From NCBI GenBank assembly GCA_002401365.1, contig NVSW01000056.1, forward strand, positions 1 to 18,736: a DNA stretch of 18,736 nucleotides. The letters run 5' to 3'. The notes beneath the pieces are model-generated. The model was not told the DNA's origin, searched no databases, and saw only the letters and a program-made list of their open reading frames with translations. The DNA comes from Piscirickettsiaceae bacterium. GTDB lineage: Bacteria; Pseudomonadota; Gammaproteobacteria; Methylococcales; Cycloclasticaceae. Below are positions 1 through 8,024 of the stretch, piece after piece (position 1 is the first letter of the stretch; every line of letters begins with the position of its first letter). A program made the translations under genes and the position numbers.

Positions 1-513
1 GCAGATGTGACCCCTTGTTCGGCCACATAAAAAAACCGGGTCGTAGCCGAAACCGTTATCGCCAAATTGCTCAAGTGCAATGTTGCCTTCCCATGTGCCG
101 TGAGCAATCAATGGAGATGGGTCGTTAGCATGCGCCATAAATACCATCACACAATGAAAACGAGCAGTGCGTTGTTCGCTTGGGGTGCCCGCCAATGCGG
201 CTAATAGTTTGTTGGTATTGTGTTGGTCGTTCGAGGGTAAGCCCGCGTATCGAGCTGAATAGACACCGGGTTCGCCATTCAGTGCGTCCACTTCTAGGCC
301 AGAATCATCAGCAATAGCAGGAAGTCCTGATATTGCCGATGCGTGCCGAGCCTTGATAATGGCATTTTCAATAAACGTGGTGCCGGTTTCAGCAACTTCT
401 GGCACCTTGAAGTGCGATTGCGAGATAATCTCAATGTCGTGTTGCTGAGAAATCGATTGAATTTCTACTATTTTCCCTTTGTTGCCACTGGCTAAAATGA
501 CCTGTTGAGTCAT
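1..513 (-). CDS. rdgB: RdgB/HAM1 family XTP/dITP pyrophosphatase, 3' end beyond window, apparent frameshift
   Basis: This enzyme hydrolyses non-canonical purine nucleoside triphosphates (XTP, dITP, ITP) to monophosphates, keeping them out of DNA and RNA. The ATG at 513-511 overlaps the rph stop codon by one base (TAATG). The translation has the N-terminal ASGNKGKI substrate-binding motif, then ENAIIKARHA, the active-site ADDSGLEVDALNG segment and the late GDNGFGYDPVF motif, all in family order. After DPVF the frame goes wrong: a run of seven A at 29-35 (T on the coding strand) is followed in frame by LCGRTRGHIC. Reading one base fewer gives YVAEQGVTSA, which matches the family continuation. 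The gene is therefore frameshifted, or the run is a sequencing error. The rest lies beyond base 1. The identification is firm; whether it is intact is open. Confidence 0.9.
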   Translation of the reverse strand, partial: MTQQVILASGNKGKIVEIQSISQQHDIEIISQSHFKVPEVAETGTTFIENAIIKARHASAISGLPAIADDSGLEVDALNGEPGVYSARYAGLPSNDQHNTNKLLAALAGTPSEQRTARFHCVMVFMAHANDPSPLIAHGTWEGNIALEQFGDNGFGYDPVFLCGRTRGHIC

Positions 514-1226
514 TAGTCTAATGCGTCTCGTTGATGTTGCATCAATTCAGAAATGCCGGATGCCGCAAGGTTTAGCATCTCATCGAGCTCTTCTCTGCGG
601 AAGGCATGGCCTTCGGCAGTGCCTTGTACTTCAATAAATGCACCGGCTTCATTCATAATCACGTTCATGTCGGTTTCGGCTTCAGAATCTTCGGGGTAAT
701 CTAAATCGAGCACAGGTACGCCGTTATAAATACCCACGGAAACAGCTGCGACTTGCCCATGAATCGGGTTGCTTTTAATTTTTTTGTCGGCCAAGAGCTT
801 TTCCACTGCGATAGATAGAGCAATGAAACCACCGGTTATTGAAGCGGTACGTGTTCCGCCATCGGCCTGTAGTACATCGCAGTCGATGGTAATGGTATAA
901 CCATCAATAGCATTTAAATCAACAGCCGCACGCAAAGAACGGCCAATCAAGCGCTGAATTTCTTGGGTGCGGCCACTTTGCTTACCACGTGCTGCTTCGC
1001 GCCCCATTCGAGTATGGGTTGAGCGGGGTAACATGCCGTACTCTGCAGTAACCCAGCCTTGGCCTTTATCTCTTAAAAAACGAGGAACACGACTTTCGAC
1101 GGATGCGGTACAAAGCACCTGTGTGTCGCCGCATGCCATTAGTACAGAGCCTTCTGCGTGGATAGTGAAATTAGTTGTGATGTTGATATCACGCAGTTCA
1201 TCTGCTTTTCGTCCGCTTGGTCTCAT
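513..1226 (-). CDS. rph: Ribonuclease PH
   Basis: RNase PH is a phosphate-dependent 3'-5' exoribonuclease that trims tRNA precursor 3' ends, acting in the cytoplasm as a ring-shaped hexamer. At 237 residues it has almost exactly the family length. The N-terminus MRPSGRKADELRDI, the segment SGRTQEIQRLIGR (about residues 84-96, with Arg86) and CDVLQADGGTRTASITGG (about 116-133, with Arg126) are hallmark phosphate- and RNA-binding regions. The ATG at 1226 gives the canonical start. The downstream rdgB start overlaps its stop codon, so the two are translationally coupled, a common arrangement in gammaproteobacteria. No promoter could be assigned confidently upstream. Confidence 0.98.
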   Translation of the reverse strand: MRPSGRKADELRDINITTNFTIHAEGSVLMACGDTQVLCTASVESRVPRFLRDKGQGWVTAEYGMLPRSTHTRMGREAARGKQSGRTQEIQRLIGRSLRAAVDLNAIDGYTITIDCDVLQADGGTRTASITGGFIALSIAVEKLLADKKIKSNPIHGQVAAVSVGIYNGVPVLDLDYPEDSEAETDMNVIMNEAGAFIEVQGTAEGHAFRREELDEMLNLAASGISELMQHQRDALD

Positions 1227-1398
1227 TGCTTATCCTAGAAAAATTAAGGTGGGTTTACACTGGTTCAGTCATTTCAAAAGGAAATAATGAGCCCAGTACT
1301 AAGTAGACGAGCATTATAGGCGAACAGGGGTGAGATTGTGCGGGCTTGTTAAAACCGAAGGGATATAATTTTCACACAAACAAAAAAGCTGTTTGGTT

Positions 1399-2304
1399 TT
1401 ATAGATAATGAAGTGCGCGTAAGAATTCTTCGATTGACTGAGGTCGCTTAGCGGGCTCTGTTTGCATTGCCCAATCAATGGCGTGGAGTATTCGTTCATC
1501 AATATGTTGATTGTATAGTTCGAAAGCCGGCTTTAATTTTAATAATTGTTCTTTATTTGTTGAATTTGGGGGTGGTTTTTTATCAAGACAGGCACGCATG
1601 CTTGCACCTATTGCATAAATATCGCTCCAAGGTCCAACGTTTGTTTGTTTGTGGTGCTGTTCAGGCGCGGCGAACCCTGTTGTCATGCTATGTGATGAGT
1701 TGGGTAATTCCTTTTTATATGGCATGGCTGAGCCAAAGTCCAAAATCAAGGGATTGTTTTGTGGCCGTAATAAAATATTGTCGGGTTTAATATCGAGGTG
1801 TAATAAATTCCGATTATGCATATTTTTTATGCAACGCATGATAGGGGGAAAAACATTTAATAGGAACTCGGAGTCGATTGTGACTGCCGGCTCTTTAAGC
1901 TTGCTCCCTAAGGTCTCGCCATAGTCATAATTCATAACTAGGTAAGCTGTTTCGTTAGCGAGAAAAAAATTTAAAACATTAACGATGTTTGGGTGGTTAA
2001 TGGTAGAAAGCAGTTTTGCTTCGTCCAAGAAAAGTTGGCGACCCTTTTTAAATAATTTTAAACTGGCCGAATCGATCGCAGATACGTTGTTTCCAACTCT
2101 ACACGTTAATCGAGCGGGGTTGTATTCTTTAATCGCAACTTGTTGTTGATCGTCAATTTGTCGTGCTAAATAAACGGTACTAAAACCACCGTGTGCAAGC
2201 GTTCGTTCAATGTAATATTGATCTACCAGCGTGCCAGAAGCTAGAGCTTGGCTTGCATCAACTTGAAAAGCTGATGCATCGATATTATTGTTTTTATTAA
2301 TCAG
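1399..2304 (-). CDS. Small cytosolic Ser/Thr protein kinase (Hanks type), non-ATG start
   Basis: This is a eukaryotic-like Ser/Thr kinase of about 301 residues with no transmembrane segment. Visible motifs in order, numbered from the proposed CTG start: glycine loop AHGGFSTVYLA (38-48), VAIKEY with catalytic Lys59, alpha-C Glu95 (DEAKLL), HLDIKPDN (169-176, catalytic Asp171; HLD in place of the usual HRD), DFG at 189-191, the APE-equivalent AAPEQ, and a C-lobe ending AKRPQSIEEFLRAL. The frame has no ATG, GTG or TTG between an in-frame stop (2331-2329) and the glycine loop. A CTG at 2304 preceded by AAAGAGGA with about 8 bases of spacing is the best start; ATT at 2301 is possible. A TTG at 2028 would remove the glycine loop and Lys59, so it is rejected. 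It lies between rph and divergent yicC, with no cognate PP2C phosphatase in the window. Substrates are unknown. Confidence 0.85.
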   Translation of the reverse strand: MINKNNNIDASAFQVDASQALASGTLVDQYYIERTLAHGGFSTVYLARQIDDQQQVAIKEYNPARLTCRVGNNVSAIDSASLKLFKKGRQLFLDEAKLLSTINHPNIVNVLNFFLANETAYLVMNYDYGETLGSKLKEPAVTIDSEFLLNVFPPIMRCIKNMHNRNLLHLDIKPDNILLRPQNNPLILDFGSAMPYKKELPNSSHSMTTGFAAPEQHHKQTNVGPWSDIYAIGASMRACLDKKPPPNSTNKEQLLKLKPAFELYNQHIDERILHAIDWAMQTEPAKRPQSIEEFLRALHYL

Positions 2305-2366
2305 GGTATGAATCCTCTTTAAAACAGCCTAAGATTTGTCGTTTGAAATGAAGTATAGGTAATTAA

Positions 2367-3233
2367 ATGATTAGAAGTATGACGGCCTTCTCAAGTTGTG
2401 AAGTTCAAATTGAAAATTACACGCTTATTTGGGAAATTAGGACAGTTAACCACCGTTACCTAGATATTTCCCCGCGGTTACCTGAGATTTTTCGTTCGCT
2501 TGAGCCGAGTGTTCGAGAAGCCGTTGGCAAGTATTTGAAACGAGGAAAAGTCGATTGTAATTTATTTTATCGTAAAGAAAAACAAGCTGAAGAAGCGATA
2601 GAGATAAATGAAGCTCGCGTAACTGAACTACTAAAAGCTACAGCTCGAATAGAAGGTGGTATGGAACAGTTTCAGCCTATATCAGCATTAGATATTTTAC
2701 GTTGGCCAGGTATACAATCTGAAATTAAAGAAGACGTAGAGCCTATTCAGGCCCAAGCGTTGGTATTGTTGAATGAAGCGCTGTCACAATTAGTAGTAGC
2801 ACGTGAGCGGGAAGGAGAACAAATTACGCTGATGATTGAGGAGCGGTGTGGGCAAATTCTGCAACAAGTAAGCCTGGCTAAGCAGCGATTACCTGAGCTT
2901 AAAGGGTTATTGCGTGAGAAATTGCAACAGAAAATATCAGAATTGCTTGAACAATTGGATAATAGCCGTCTAGAGCAAGAGCTTGTTTATTACCTGCAAA
3001 AAATGGATGTTGAAGAAGAAATTGATCGTTTAGATGTGCATGTAAATGAGGTAAGGCGAATTCTAACTCAGACAAAGCCAGTGGGTAGGAAGCTAGACTT
3101 TTTGATGCAAGAATTAAATAGAGAAGCAAATACGTTGGGTTCCAAGTCAGTTGATATTCAAACCACCAATATTTCTGTTGAGCTAAAAGTGTTAATAGAA
3201 CAAATGCGCGAGCAAATTCAAAACATTGAATAA
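2367..3233 (+). CDS. yicC: YicC family endoribonuclease
   Basis: YicC-family proteins are conserved bacterial endoribonucleases; E. coli YicC has been linked to small-RNA turnover. The protein has 288 residues, the usual length. The N-terminal signature MIRSMTAFSSCEVQIENYTLIWEIRTVNHRYLDI reads as expected in two short pieces (MIRSMTAFS and EIRTVNHRYLD). The C-terminal DUF1732 part has the strongly conserved DFLMQELNREANTLGSKS near residues 244-261. The ATG at 2367 is preceded by TAGGT at suitable spacing. The gene runs directly into gmk with a 14-base gap, the widespread yicC-gmk pairing. It is divergent from the kinase gene, leaving about 60 bases for both promoters. Confidence 0.96.
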   Translation: MIRSMTAFSSCEVQIENYTLIWEIRTVNHRYLDISPRLPEIFRSLEPSVREAVGKYLKRGKVDCNLFYRKEKQAEEAIEINEARVTELLKATARIEGGMEQFQPISALDILRWPGIQSEIKEDVEPIQAQALVLLNEALSQLVVAREREGEQITLMIEERCGQILQQVSLAKQRLPELKGLLREKLQQKISELLEQLDNSRLEQELVYYLQKMDVEEEIDRLDVHVNEVRRILTQTKPVGRKLDFLMQELNREANTLGSKSVDIQTTNISVELKVLIEQMREQIQNIE

Positions 3234-3247
3234 ACTAAGGGTGTTAA

Positions 3248-3862
3248 GTGACTAGTAAAGGACAATTATTTATCATTTCGGCCCCATCAGGGGCGGGGAA
3301 AACCAGTTTAGTAAAAGCGTTATTAAATTCGCTGACATTGCTTGAAGTGTCTGTGTCATATACTACTAGAAAGCAGCGTTTTAGCGAACAAGCAGGTCAG
3401 GACTACAACTTTATTACAACAACTGAATTTGAGAGCATGGTTCGTGATGGCGGGTTTCTAGAGCACGCAGAAGTATTTGGCAATTACTATGGTACCTCGA
3501 CGGCTTTAGTGGAGAACAAGCTTAATAATGGCGTTGATGTGATTCTTGAAATTGATTGGCAAGGGGCTCAACAAGTAAGGCGAGCCATGCAAAATTGTTG
3601 TTCAATTTTTATTTTGCCACCTTCTAAGCAGGTGCTTGAAGAGCGTCTCCGAGGACGTGGCCAAGATAGTGAAGACGTAATAGCTCAGCGAATGCAGGCA
3701 GCGGTCGATGAAATGTCACACTATGTTGAGTATGACTTTGTGGTTATAAATGATGACTTTGACACTGCCTTGCAACAGCTTAATTGTTTAATTAAATCAC
3801 AAAGGTTAGCAACCAACAGAATCAATGATAAGCAAAAATTAATTAAAGAATTACTGAATTGA
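3248..3862 (+). CDS. gmk: Guanylate kinase
   Basis: Guanylate kinase phosphorylates GMP/dGMP to GDP/dGDP with ATP, an essential cytoplasmic step. The 204-residue product has the P-loop SAPSGAGKTS (about residues 11-20), the GMP-binding VSYTTRKQR and GQDYNFI segments, EHAEVFGNYYGT, and DVILEIDWQGAQQVR, all in the canonical order of the family. The start is GTG at 3248, preceded by TAAGG with about 7 bases of spacing. It is probably co-transcribed with yicC. In many gammaproteobacteria rpoZ-spoT follow gmk; here a cold-shock gene follows instead, so the locus is rearranged relative to that pattern. No intrinsic terminator is visible immediately after the gene. Confidence 0.98.
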   Translation: MTSKGQLFIISAPSGAGKTSLVKALLNSLTLLEVSVSYTTRKQRFSEQAGQDYNFITTTEFESMVRDGGFLEHAEVFGNYYGTSTALVENKLNNGVDVILEIDWQGAQQVRRAMQNCCSIFILPPSKQVLEERLRGRGQDSEDVIAQRMQAAVDEMSHYVEYDFVVINDDFDTALQQLNCLIKSQRLATNRINDKQKLIKELLN

Positions 3863-3944
3863 TTGTGTAAGAACTTCATCAGGTTATTTATAACGTGGAA
3901 ATTAAACAGCAATAAATTTGGTATCTGTTTGATATTCAGTTAAA

Positions 3945-4049
3945 ATGTCTAGGCTACATTCTATACTGGTTTTTGTAAGATCTGCTCTTGTTAATTTCCT
4001 TGTAAGATTTGTAACATTTTTTAAATTTAATATTATTGAGGTAATTATC
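3945..4049 (+). promoter_or_regulatory. Candidate promoter and 5' leader of the cold-shock gene
   Basis: The stretch upstream of the cold-shock ATG is AT-rich. It contains a -10-like TATACT at 3962-3967, without a good -35, and a 9-base direct repeat TTGTAAGAT at 3973-3981 and 4000-4008. cspA-type genes usually carry a structured thermoresponsive leader; this may be one of about 75 bases. The reading frame stays open upstream of 4050, but the conserved domain starts at 4050, so the extension is treated as leader. This is inference from position and gene type. Confidence 0.3.
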
Positions 4050-4250
4050 ATGGCAACAGGAACCGTTAAGTGGTTTAACGAATCAAAAGGCTTCGGCTTT
4101 ATCACACCAGAAGACGGCAGCAAAGACGTATTTGTACATTTTTCTGCTATTTCAAGCGAAGGCTTCCGTACATTGGCTGAAGGTCAGCAAGTTAATTTTG
4201 ACATTGAGAATGGCCCAAAAGGTCCTCAAGCAACTAATGTAACGGCATAA
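4050..4250 (+). CDS. CspA-family cold-shock protein
   Basis: This small single-domain nucleic-acid-binding protein (66 residues) is a cold-shock-domain RNA chaperone that melts secondary structure in RNA. The start MATGTVKWFNESKGFGFI, RNP1-like KGFGFI and RNP2-like VFVHF motifs, and the ending KGPQATNVTA are typical of CspA-family members. GAGG at 4038-4041 with 8 bases of spacing supports ATG 4050; an in-frame ATG at 3945 would add a 35-residue extension not found in the family. A strong terminator follows at 4275. Which paralogue (CspA, C, D or E type) cannot be decided here. Confidence 0.96.
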   Translation: MATGTVKWFNESKGFGFITPEDGSKDVFVHFSAISSEGFRTLAEGQQVNFDIENGPKGPQATNVTA

Positions 4251-4274
4251 TCGTTTAAAAACTTTTATCCTAGA

Positions 4275-4308
4275 TAAGCCCTGCTTTTAAGCGGGGCTTA
4301 TTTTTTTT
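4275..4308 (+). terminator. Rho-independent terminator after the cold-shock gene
   Basis: A near-perfect hairpin TAAGCCCTGCTT / AAGCGGGGCTTA (4275-4300, one T-G wobble, tight loop) is followed by eight T at 4301-4308. It lies 25 bases after the cold-shock stop codon and before the RRM gene, so the two are mostly separate transcription units. Confidence 0.92.
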
Positions 4309-4330
4309 AACTAATTAAAAAGGCTTTAAT

Positions 4331-4603
4331 GTGAAAAGAATATTTGTCGGTGGTTTACCAGCCAGTAGCTCTGAAGAGTTAGTTGAAAAACTGTTTTCTG
4401 AGTTTGGTATAGTTCGTTCCGTTAGCCTTATAAAAGATCTGTTTTCTGGTAAATGTAAAGGTTTTGGCTTTATAGAAATGGAAGGGCATGAAGCACGTGC
4501 TGCAATTGCAGGTTTGGATGGAAAATCATATGAAGGTGGCTTTTTGAAGGTTCAGTTTGAAGAGGTTCAAGCTAAAGGCAAGGGACGCAGAGGGCGACGT
4601 TAA
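4331..4603 (+). CDS. Small RRM-domain RNA-binding protein
   Basis: This 90-residue protein is essentially a single RNA-recognition motif with a basic tail. RNP2 is IFVGGL (residues 4-9), RNP1 is KGFGFIEM (about 44-51), and the C-terminus is KGKGRRGRR. Bacterial proteins of this type bind RNA and often accompany cold-shock genes, as here. The start is GTG at 4331, preceded by AAAAAGG with about 7 bases of spacing; an ATG two bases upstream is out of frame. The preceding terminator implies its own promoter or read-through in the cold. Its specific RNA targets are unknown. Confidence 0.93.
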   Translation: MKRIFVGGLPASSSEELVEKLFSEFGIVRSVSLIKDLFSGKCKGFGFIEMEGHEARAAIAGLDGKSYEGGFLKVQFEEVQAKGKGRRGRR

Positions 4604-4729
4604 TAGTGACCTTTGATTTACTGTTATTAAAGCTGAAATAAATAGATTTGTTTTTTAATCTACTTCAATGAAATTTATGCCCTGTGTATATAGGTGCTTT
4701 ATAACTATCACGGGTTAAGGGAATATTTT

Positions 4730-4757
4730 TTGACCTTTTGCATAATATTCATAATAT
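4730..4757 (+). promoter_or_regulatory. Candidate sigma70 promoter for the AEC permease gene
   Basis: TTGACC (4730-4735) and TAATAT (4752-4757) are separated by 16 bases. The predicted transcript would start near 4764, leaving a very short leader before the GTG at 4776, which weakens the call. A second TAATAT at 4743 has no matching -35. Confidence 0.35.
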
Positions 4758-4775
4758 AACGTAGGTGTCTATAAA

Positions 4776-5732
4776 GTGAATTATGACGTAATCGAGCAAG
4801 TTAACCATGCCTTGCTACCTAGTGCGTTTATTATTCTAATGGGAGTTTTGCTGCGTAAGTGGCAGCCATCCGGTTTAACACTGACTGATACTCGGCGTGT
4901 TATCAGTACACTCGTATTGAATCTTTTTTACCCCGCACTTATTTTTGCAGTTATCCCCAACGTTGCCTTAGATGGGGATATCTTTAGTTCACCTATTGTT
5001 TCCAACGTCGGTGTTTTTGTAGGTATGTTAGCTTGTTGGGGTTTTTATCCTTGGTTAAAGAAACAAGGTTGGGGAAAACCTGAACTAGGCGCATTAATGC
5101 TGGTATGTGGTTTGGGTAATATTATTTCTTTGGGTATACCTTTATTGCAGGCAATTCAAGGTGAGCAGGCTGCTCGGTTTGCAATTTATATCGATATTAT
5201 GTCTATAACACCAATGCTTTGGGTCGTTGGTTTGTGGATTGCTATTGATTGGGGGAATAACGATGAACCTCGGCAAACGCCAATAATTTTCTTGCAATCA
5301 TTGTTTAAATTACCACCAATCTGGGCCTTTATTGGAGCAATTTTACTCAATGTGTATAATATTAATCTACCTGATTTTATCCAAAAAGCAGCGGAGATGC
5401 TCGGCAATGTGACGATGTCTGGCATGTTGCTAGTGGTGGGTATGTCATTGTCATTTAAGAGTTTGAAAGCCCACAAAGGCATTGCTATTATGGCCTCAGT
5501 CATTAAATTAGTGGTCGTGCCTGCTGTGGTGTATTTTGTAGCCAATATCACCATGGACGATGTGCAAACAATTCAAGCGACGGTGCTAATTGCAGCCACT
5601 CCTTCAATGATGGCAACGATGATACTGAGTGAGCGGTATGGGTTGAATACAGAGTTGCTGTCTACGGTGTTAGTGACCAGTACGGCGCTATTTTTTATTA
5701 CCCTACCGGCTTGGTTGTTAATAGTCGGTTAA
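4776..5732 (+). CDS. AEC-family (auxin efflux carrier) permease
   Basis: This 318-residue integral inner-membrane protein has about ten hydrophobic segments arranged in two halves, as in the AEC/Mem_trans family. Its N-terminus runs directly into a membrane segment (LLPSAFIILMGVLLRKW). The first half has LVLNLFYPALIF and a glycine-rich LVCGLGNIISLGIP stretch; the second half has NVTMSGMLLVVGMSLSF and ATPSMMATMILSERYG, patterns usual in this family. Bacterial AEC permeases often export or exchange organic acids such as malate, but the substrate cannot be read from the sequence. The start is GTG at 4776 with AGGTG upstream. It converges with the PilZ gene with a single base between stops. Whether it serves the catabolic island 700 bases away is unknown. 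Confidence 0.88.
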   Translation: MNYDVIEQVNHALLPSAFIILMGVLLRKWQPSGLTLTDTRRVISTLVLNLFYPALIFAVIPNVALDGDIFSSPIVSNVGVFVGMLACWGFYPWLKKQGWGKPELGALMLVCGLGNIISLGIPLLQAIQGEQAARFAIYIDIMSITPMLWVVGLWIAIDWGNNDEPRQTPIIFLQSLFKLPPIWAFIGAILLNVYNINLPDFIQKAAEMLGNVTMSGMLLVVGMSLSFKSLKAHKGIAIMASVIKLVVVPAVVYFVANITMDDVQTIQATVLIAATPSMMATMILSERYGLNTELLSTVLVTSTALFFITLPAWLLIVG

Positions 5733-5733
5733 C

Positions 5734-6354
5734 TCAAGGTTGTCTAAGCTTCTGCCTCATGCCTTCTTTGATAATAAAGTCTTTATACTCGTTTGAAATA
5801 TCAAGGAACTTTAAGCCAATAGCATGCGCGCGTTTACCCGCTCCTTTTATAGATGGCTTTTTCTCACAATAAACCACTTTTGCTGAGCAATTAAATCGCT
5901 GCGTGCCTTTAAACTCCATCAGTAATTTTATAATAGAGCCTTTTTTCAACATACGGTCAGTCATTAATGCCGCCCCTTGCACACTGTAGTTAACGAGGCT
6001 AGTTGGGTAGCTTTTATTAAACCCTAATATGTTTTTTGATGATGCGAGGGCTTTTGCTTGACTTGGTTGGTAGCGAGTTACGCTTCTGGCGCGAGGGTTT
6101 TTTCTTTTTTCACTGTTTAGTAATCTATTTTGTCTTGCTGAGTATGCTTGTCTTTCGTCTTCAACAAGTTCGAGGCTTGTACCTTCTAGCTTGATTTCAG
6201 TGATGCCATTACGACCTTTTTTAAGCACCTGCTCGATATTGTGATGGAGAGGCTTTAAGTGCTTTTGTAATCGACTATGCTCAACACTATCAATAATATA
6301 AGGTTGAATACCTACAGTTTGTTTATGGTGATTTTGCTTAGTATGCTTTTTCAT
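5734..6354 (-). CDS. PilZ-like domain protein, possible c-di-GMP receptor
   Basis: The protein has 206 residues: a basic, polar N-terminal half without clear homology, then a C-terminal beta-rich region that reads as a PilZ domain. An RxxxR motif (Arg90-Arg94) is followed 28 residues later by NYSVQGAAL, matching the (D/N)xSxxG c-di-GMP signature (Asn122, Ser124, Gly127). It then continues KKGSIIKLLMEF, AKVVYCEK and AIGLKFLDIS as in PilZ folds. No membrane segment or signal peptide is seen. The upstream region to 6443 is very AT-rich. The gene converges with the permease and has no operon partner. The domain call is reasonable; the process controlled is unknown. An EAL protein lies at the far end of the window but is not linked to it. 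Confidence 0.75.
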   Translation of the reverse strand: MKKHTKQNHHKQTVGIQPYIIDSVEHSRLQKHLKPLHHNIEQVLKKGRNGITEIKLEGTSLELVEDERQAYSARQNRLLNSEKRKNPRARSVTRYQPSQAKALASSKNILGFNKSYPTSLVNYSVQGAALMTDRMLKKGSIIKLLMEFKGTQRFNCSAKVVYCEKKPSIKGAGKRAHAIGLKFLDISNEYKDFIIKEGMRQKLRQP

Positions 6355-6443
6355 AATATTTTTAACATCAATATTGACAATTGTAGTTTATTATCTCAAT
6401 AATTTTACTATATTGAACGTGAATATAAACTGAAAAAGAATCG

Positions 6444-7895
6444 TTATAGGCCGCCGAAACTCAAATATTTTATTTCAACAAAATCATCAATACCGTATTT
6501 AGAGCCTTCCCTGCCAACACCGGATTCTTTAATACCACCAAAAGGTGCTACTTCAGTTGAAACAATACCACTGTTGATGCCAACGATGCCAACTTCGAGG
6601 GCTTCAGCGGTGCGCCATATGCGTTTGATGTTTTGCGAATAAAAATAGGCGGCTAGTCCGTACGGGGTATCATTAGCCTGTTGAATAACCTCATCGTCAT
6701 TTTTAAACCTGTATAAAGGCGCAACTGGACCAAAGGTTTCTTCTGCAGAAATTTTCATCTCTAGTGTTACACCGCTTAGAACCGTCGGCTCAAAGAATAA
6801 GCCACCTAGTAGGTGTGGCTTGCCGCCGGTAAGCAATTTTGCACCTTTTGATAAGGCGTCTTCAATATGCTCTTCGACCTTAACTAAGGCATTTTTATTG
6901 ATCAATGGCCCCTGTTCTGCGCTTGTGTTTAGGCCATCAATAACCACTAATTCTTTGACCTTTTTTACCAGCTTTGCAGAAAATTCATCGTAAACGGCGT
7001 CCTGAACATAAATGCGATTAGCACATACGCAAGTCTGTCCGGTATTCCTAAATTTACTAGCCATTGCACCTTCTACCGCAGCGTCAATATCAGCATCATC
7101 AAAGACTATAAAAGGGGCGTTGCCACCTAATTCAAGACTTATTTTCTTGACGGTATCGGCGCACTGGCGCATTAACATTTTGCCGACGTCAGTGGAGCCA
7201 GTAAACGAAAGTTTGCGAACTATTGGGCTGGAGGTAAGTTCGCCTCCAATAATACGAGCATTACCAGTAATGACATTGAACACCCCATCTGGGAATCCTG
7301 CTTGCTGGCCTAGTTCAGCTAATGCTAGTGCGGAAAATGGTGTTTCGGATGCGGGTTTAACAATAACTGGGCAGCCTGCTGCAAGAGCAGGGGCACATTT
7401 TCGCGTGATCATGGCATTGGGGAAATTCCACGGCGTAATGGCTGCAACAACACCGATAGGTTGTTTGATAACGATAATTCTCTTGTCTTGGCTTGGCGCT
7501 GGGATAGTATCGCCATACACACGCTTCGCTTCTTCAGCAAACCACTCTACAAAACTTGCGCCGTATAAAACCTCACCAAGTGCCTCATTAATAGGTTTGC
7601 CTTGTTCCAGCGTCATAATGGTAGCGAGGTCATCTTTATTCTCAATGATGAGATCAAACCACTTCCTAAGAATGGCGGAACGTTCCTTTGCCGGGCGGTC
7701 GCGCCAGCCTTTCCAGGCGGCACTTGCAGCATTAATTGCCTGTTGAGTTTGCTCGGCGGTAATACTCGGTACGTGGCCCAAGATAGACTGATTGCTTGGA
7801 TTGTTGACAGTTAATAGTTGGCCATTTTCACTATCAAGCCACTGTCCATTAATGAGCACCTGTTCTCGGAAGAGTTTTTTATTTTGAATATTCAT
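6444..7895 (-). CDS. NAD(P)-dependent aldehyde dehydrogenase, succinate-semialdehyde dehydrogenase (GabD) type
   Basis: It oxidises an aldehyde to the acid; GabD relatives convert succinate semialdehyde to succinate. It has 483 residues, the GabD length. Motifs: ITPWNFPN (oxyanion Asn157), KPASETPFSA cofactor region, FTGSTDVGK, LELGGNAP (general base Glu255) and GQTCVCANR (catalytic Cys289, with Cys291 forming the CxC seen in GabD). The C-terminus, APFGGIKESGVGREGSKYG, is strongly GabD-like. No clear ribosome-binding site precedes the ATG at 7895. The gene is divergent from the aldolase operon, sharing a 129-base AT-rich intergenic region, so it probably acts in the same pathway on an aldehyde or semialdehyde product. 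The exact substrate is an inference. Confidence 0.92.
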   Translation of the reverse strand: MNIQNKKLFREQVLINGQWLDSENGQLLTVNNPSNQSILGHVPSITAEQTQQAINAASAAWKGWRDRPAKERSAILRKWFDLIIENKDDLATIMTLEQGKPINEALGEVLYGASFVEWFAEEAKRVYGDTIPAPSQDKRIIVIKQPIGVVAAITPWNFPNAMITRKCAPALAAGCPVIVKPASETPFSALALAELGQQAGFPDGVFNVITGNARIIGGELTSSPIVRKLSFTGSTDVGKMLMRQCADTVKKISLELGGNAPFIVFDDADIDAAVEGAMASKFRNTGQTCVCANRIYVQDAVYDEFSAKLVKKVKELVVIDGLNTSAEQGPLINKNALVKVEEHIEDALSKGAKLLTGGKPHLLGGLFFEPTVLSGVTLEMKISAEETFGPVAPLYRFKNDDEVIQQANDTPYGLAAYFYSQNIKRIWRTAEALEVGIVGINSGIVSTEVAPFGGIKESGVGREGSKYGIDDFVEIKYLSFGGL

Positions 7896-7983
7896 GATTT
7901 AAAGCATTGATTTAATAAACATCAGGAGTTAATAATATTAGAGAAATAATAATATCGCAAATTTAGTATGGAAATGTGCTAAA

Positions 7984-8001
7984 AATGTATGATAAAACAT
8001 T
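7984..8001. promoter_or_regulatory. Weak candidate operator in the ALDH/aldolase divergent region
   Basis: The inverted repeat AATGT-N8-ACATT lies 24 bases before the aldolase ATG, within the divergent intergenic region 7896-8024. It is short and in AT-rich DNA, so it could be chance. It differs from the perfect repeat at 11158-11175. Confidence 0.25.
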
Positions 8002-8024
8002 ACGCTAACTGACGAGGGGATTAT

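Noticed and set aside
3945..4049. N-terminal extension of the cold-shock protein
   Set aside because: The family starts at MATGTVKWFN and a GAGG site precedes ATG 4050; the extension is treated as leader.
7012..7746. Long plus-strand ORF (244 codons) opposite the aldehyde dehydrogenase
   Set aside because: It lies wholly antisense to a well-conserved GabD-type gene, and its translation is low-complexity Ser/Ala/Ile-rich with no recognisable domain.
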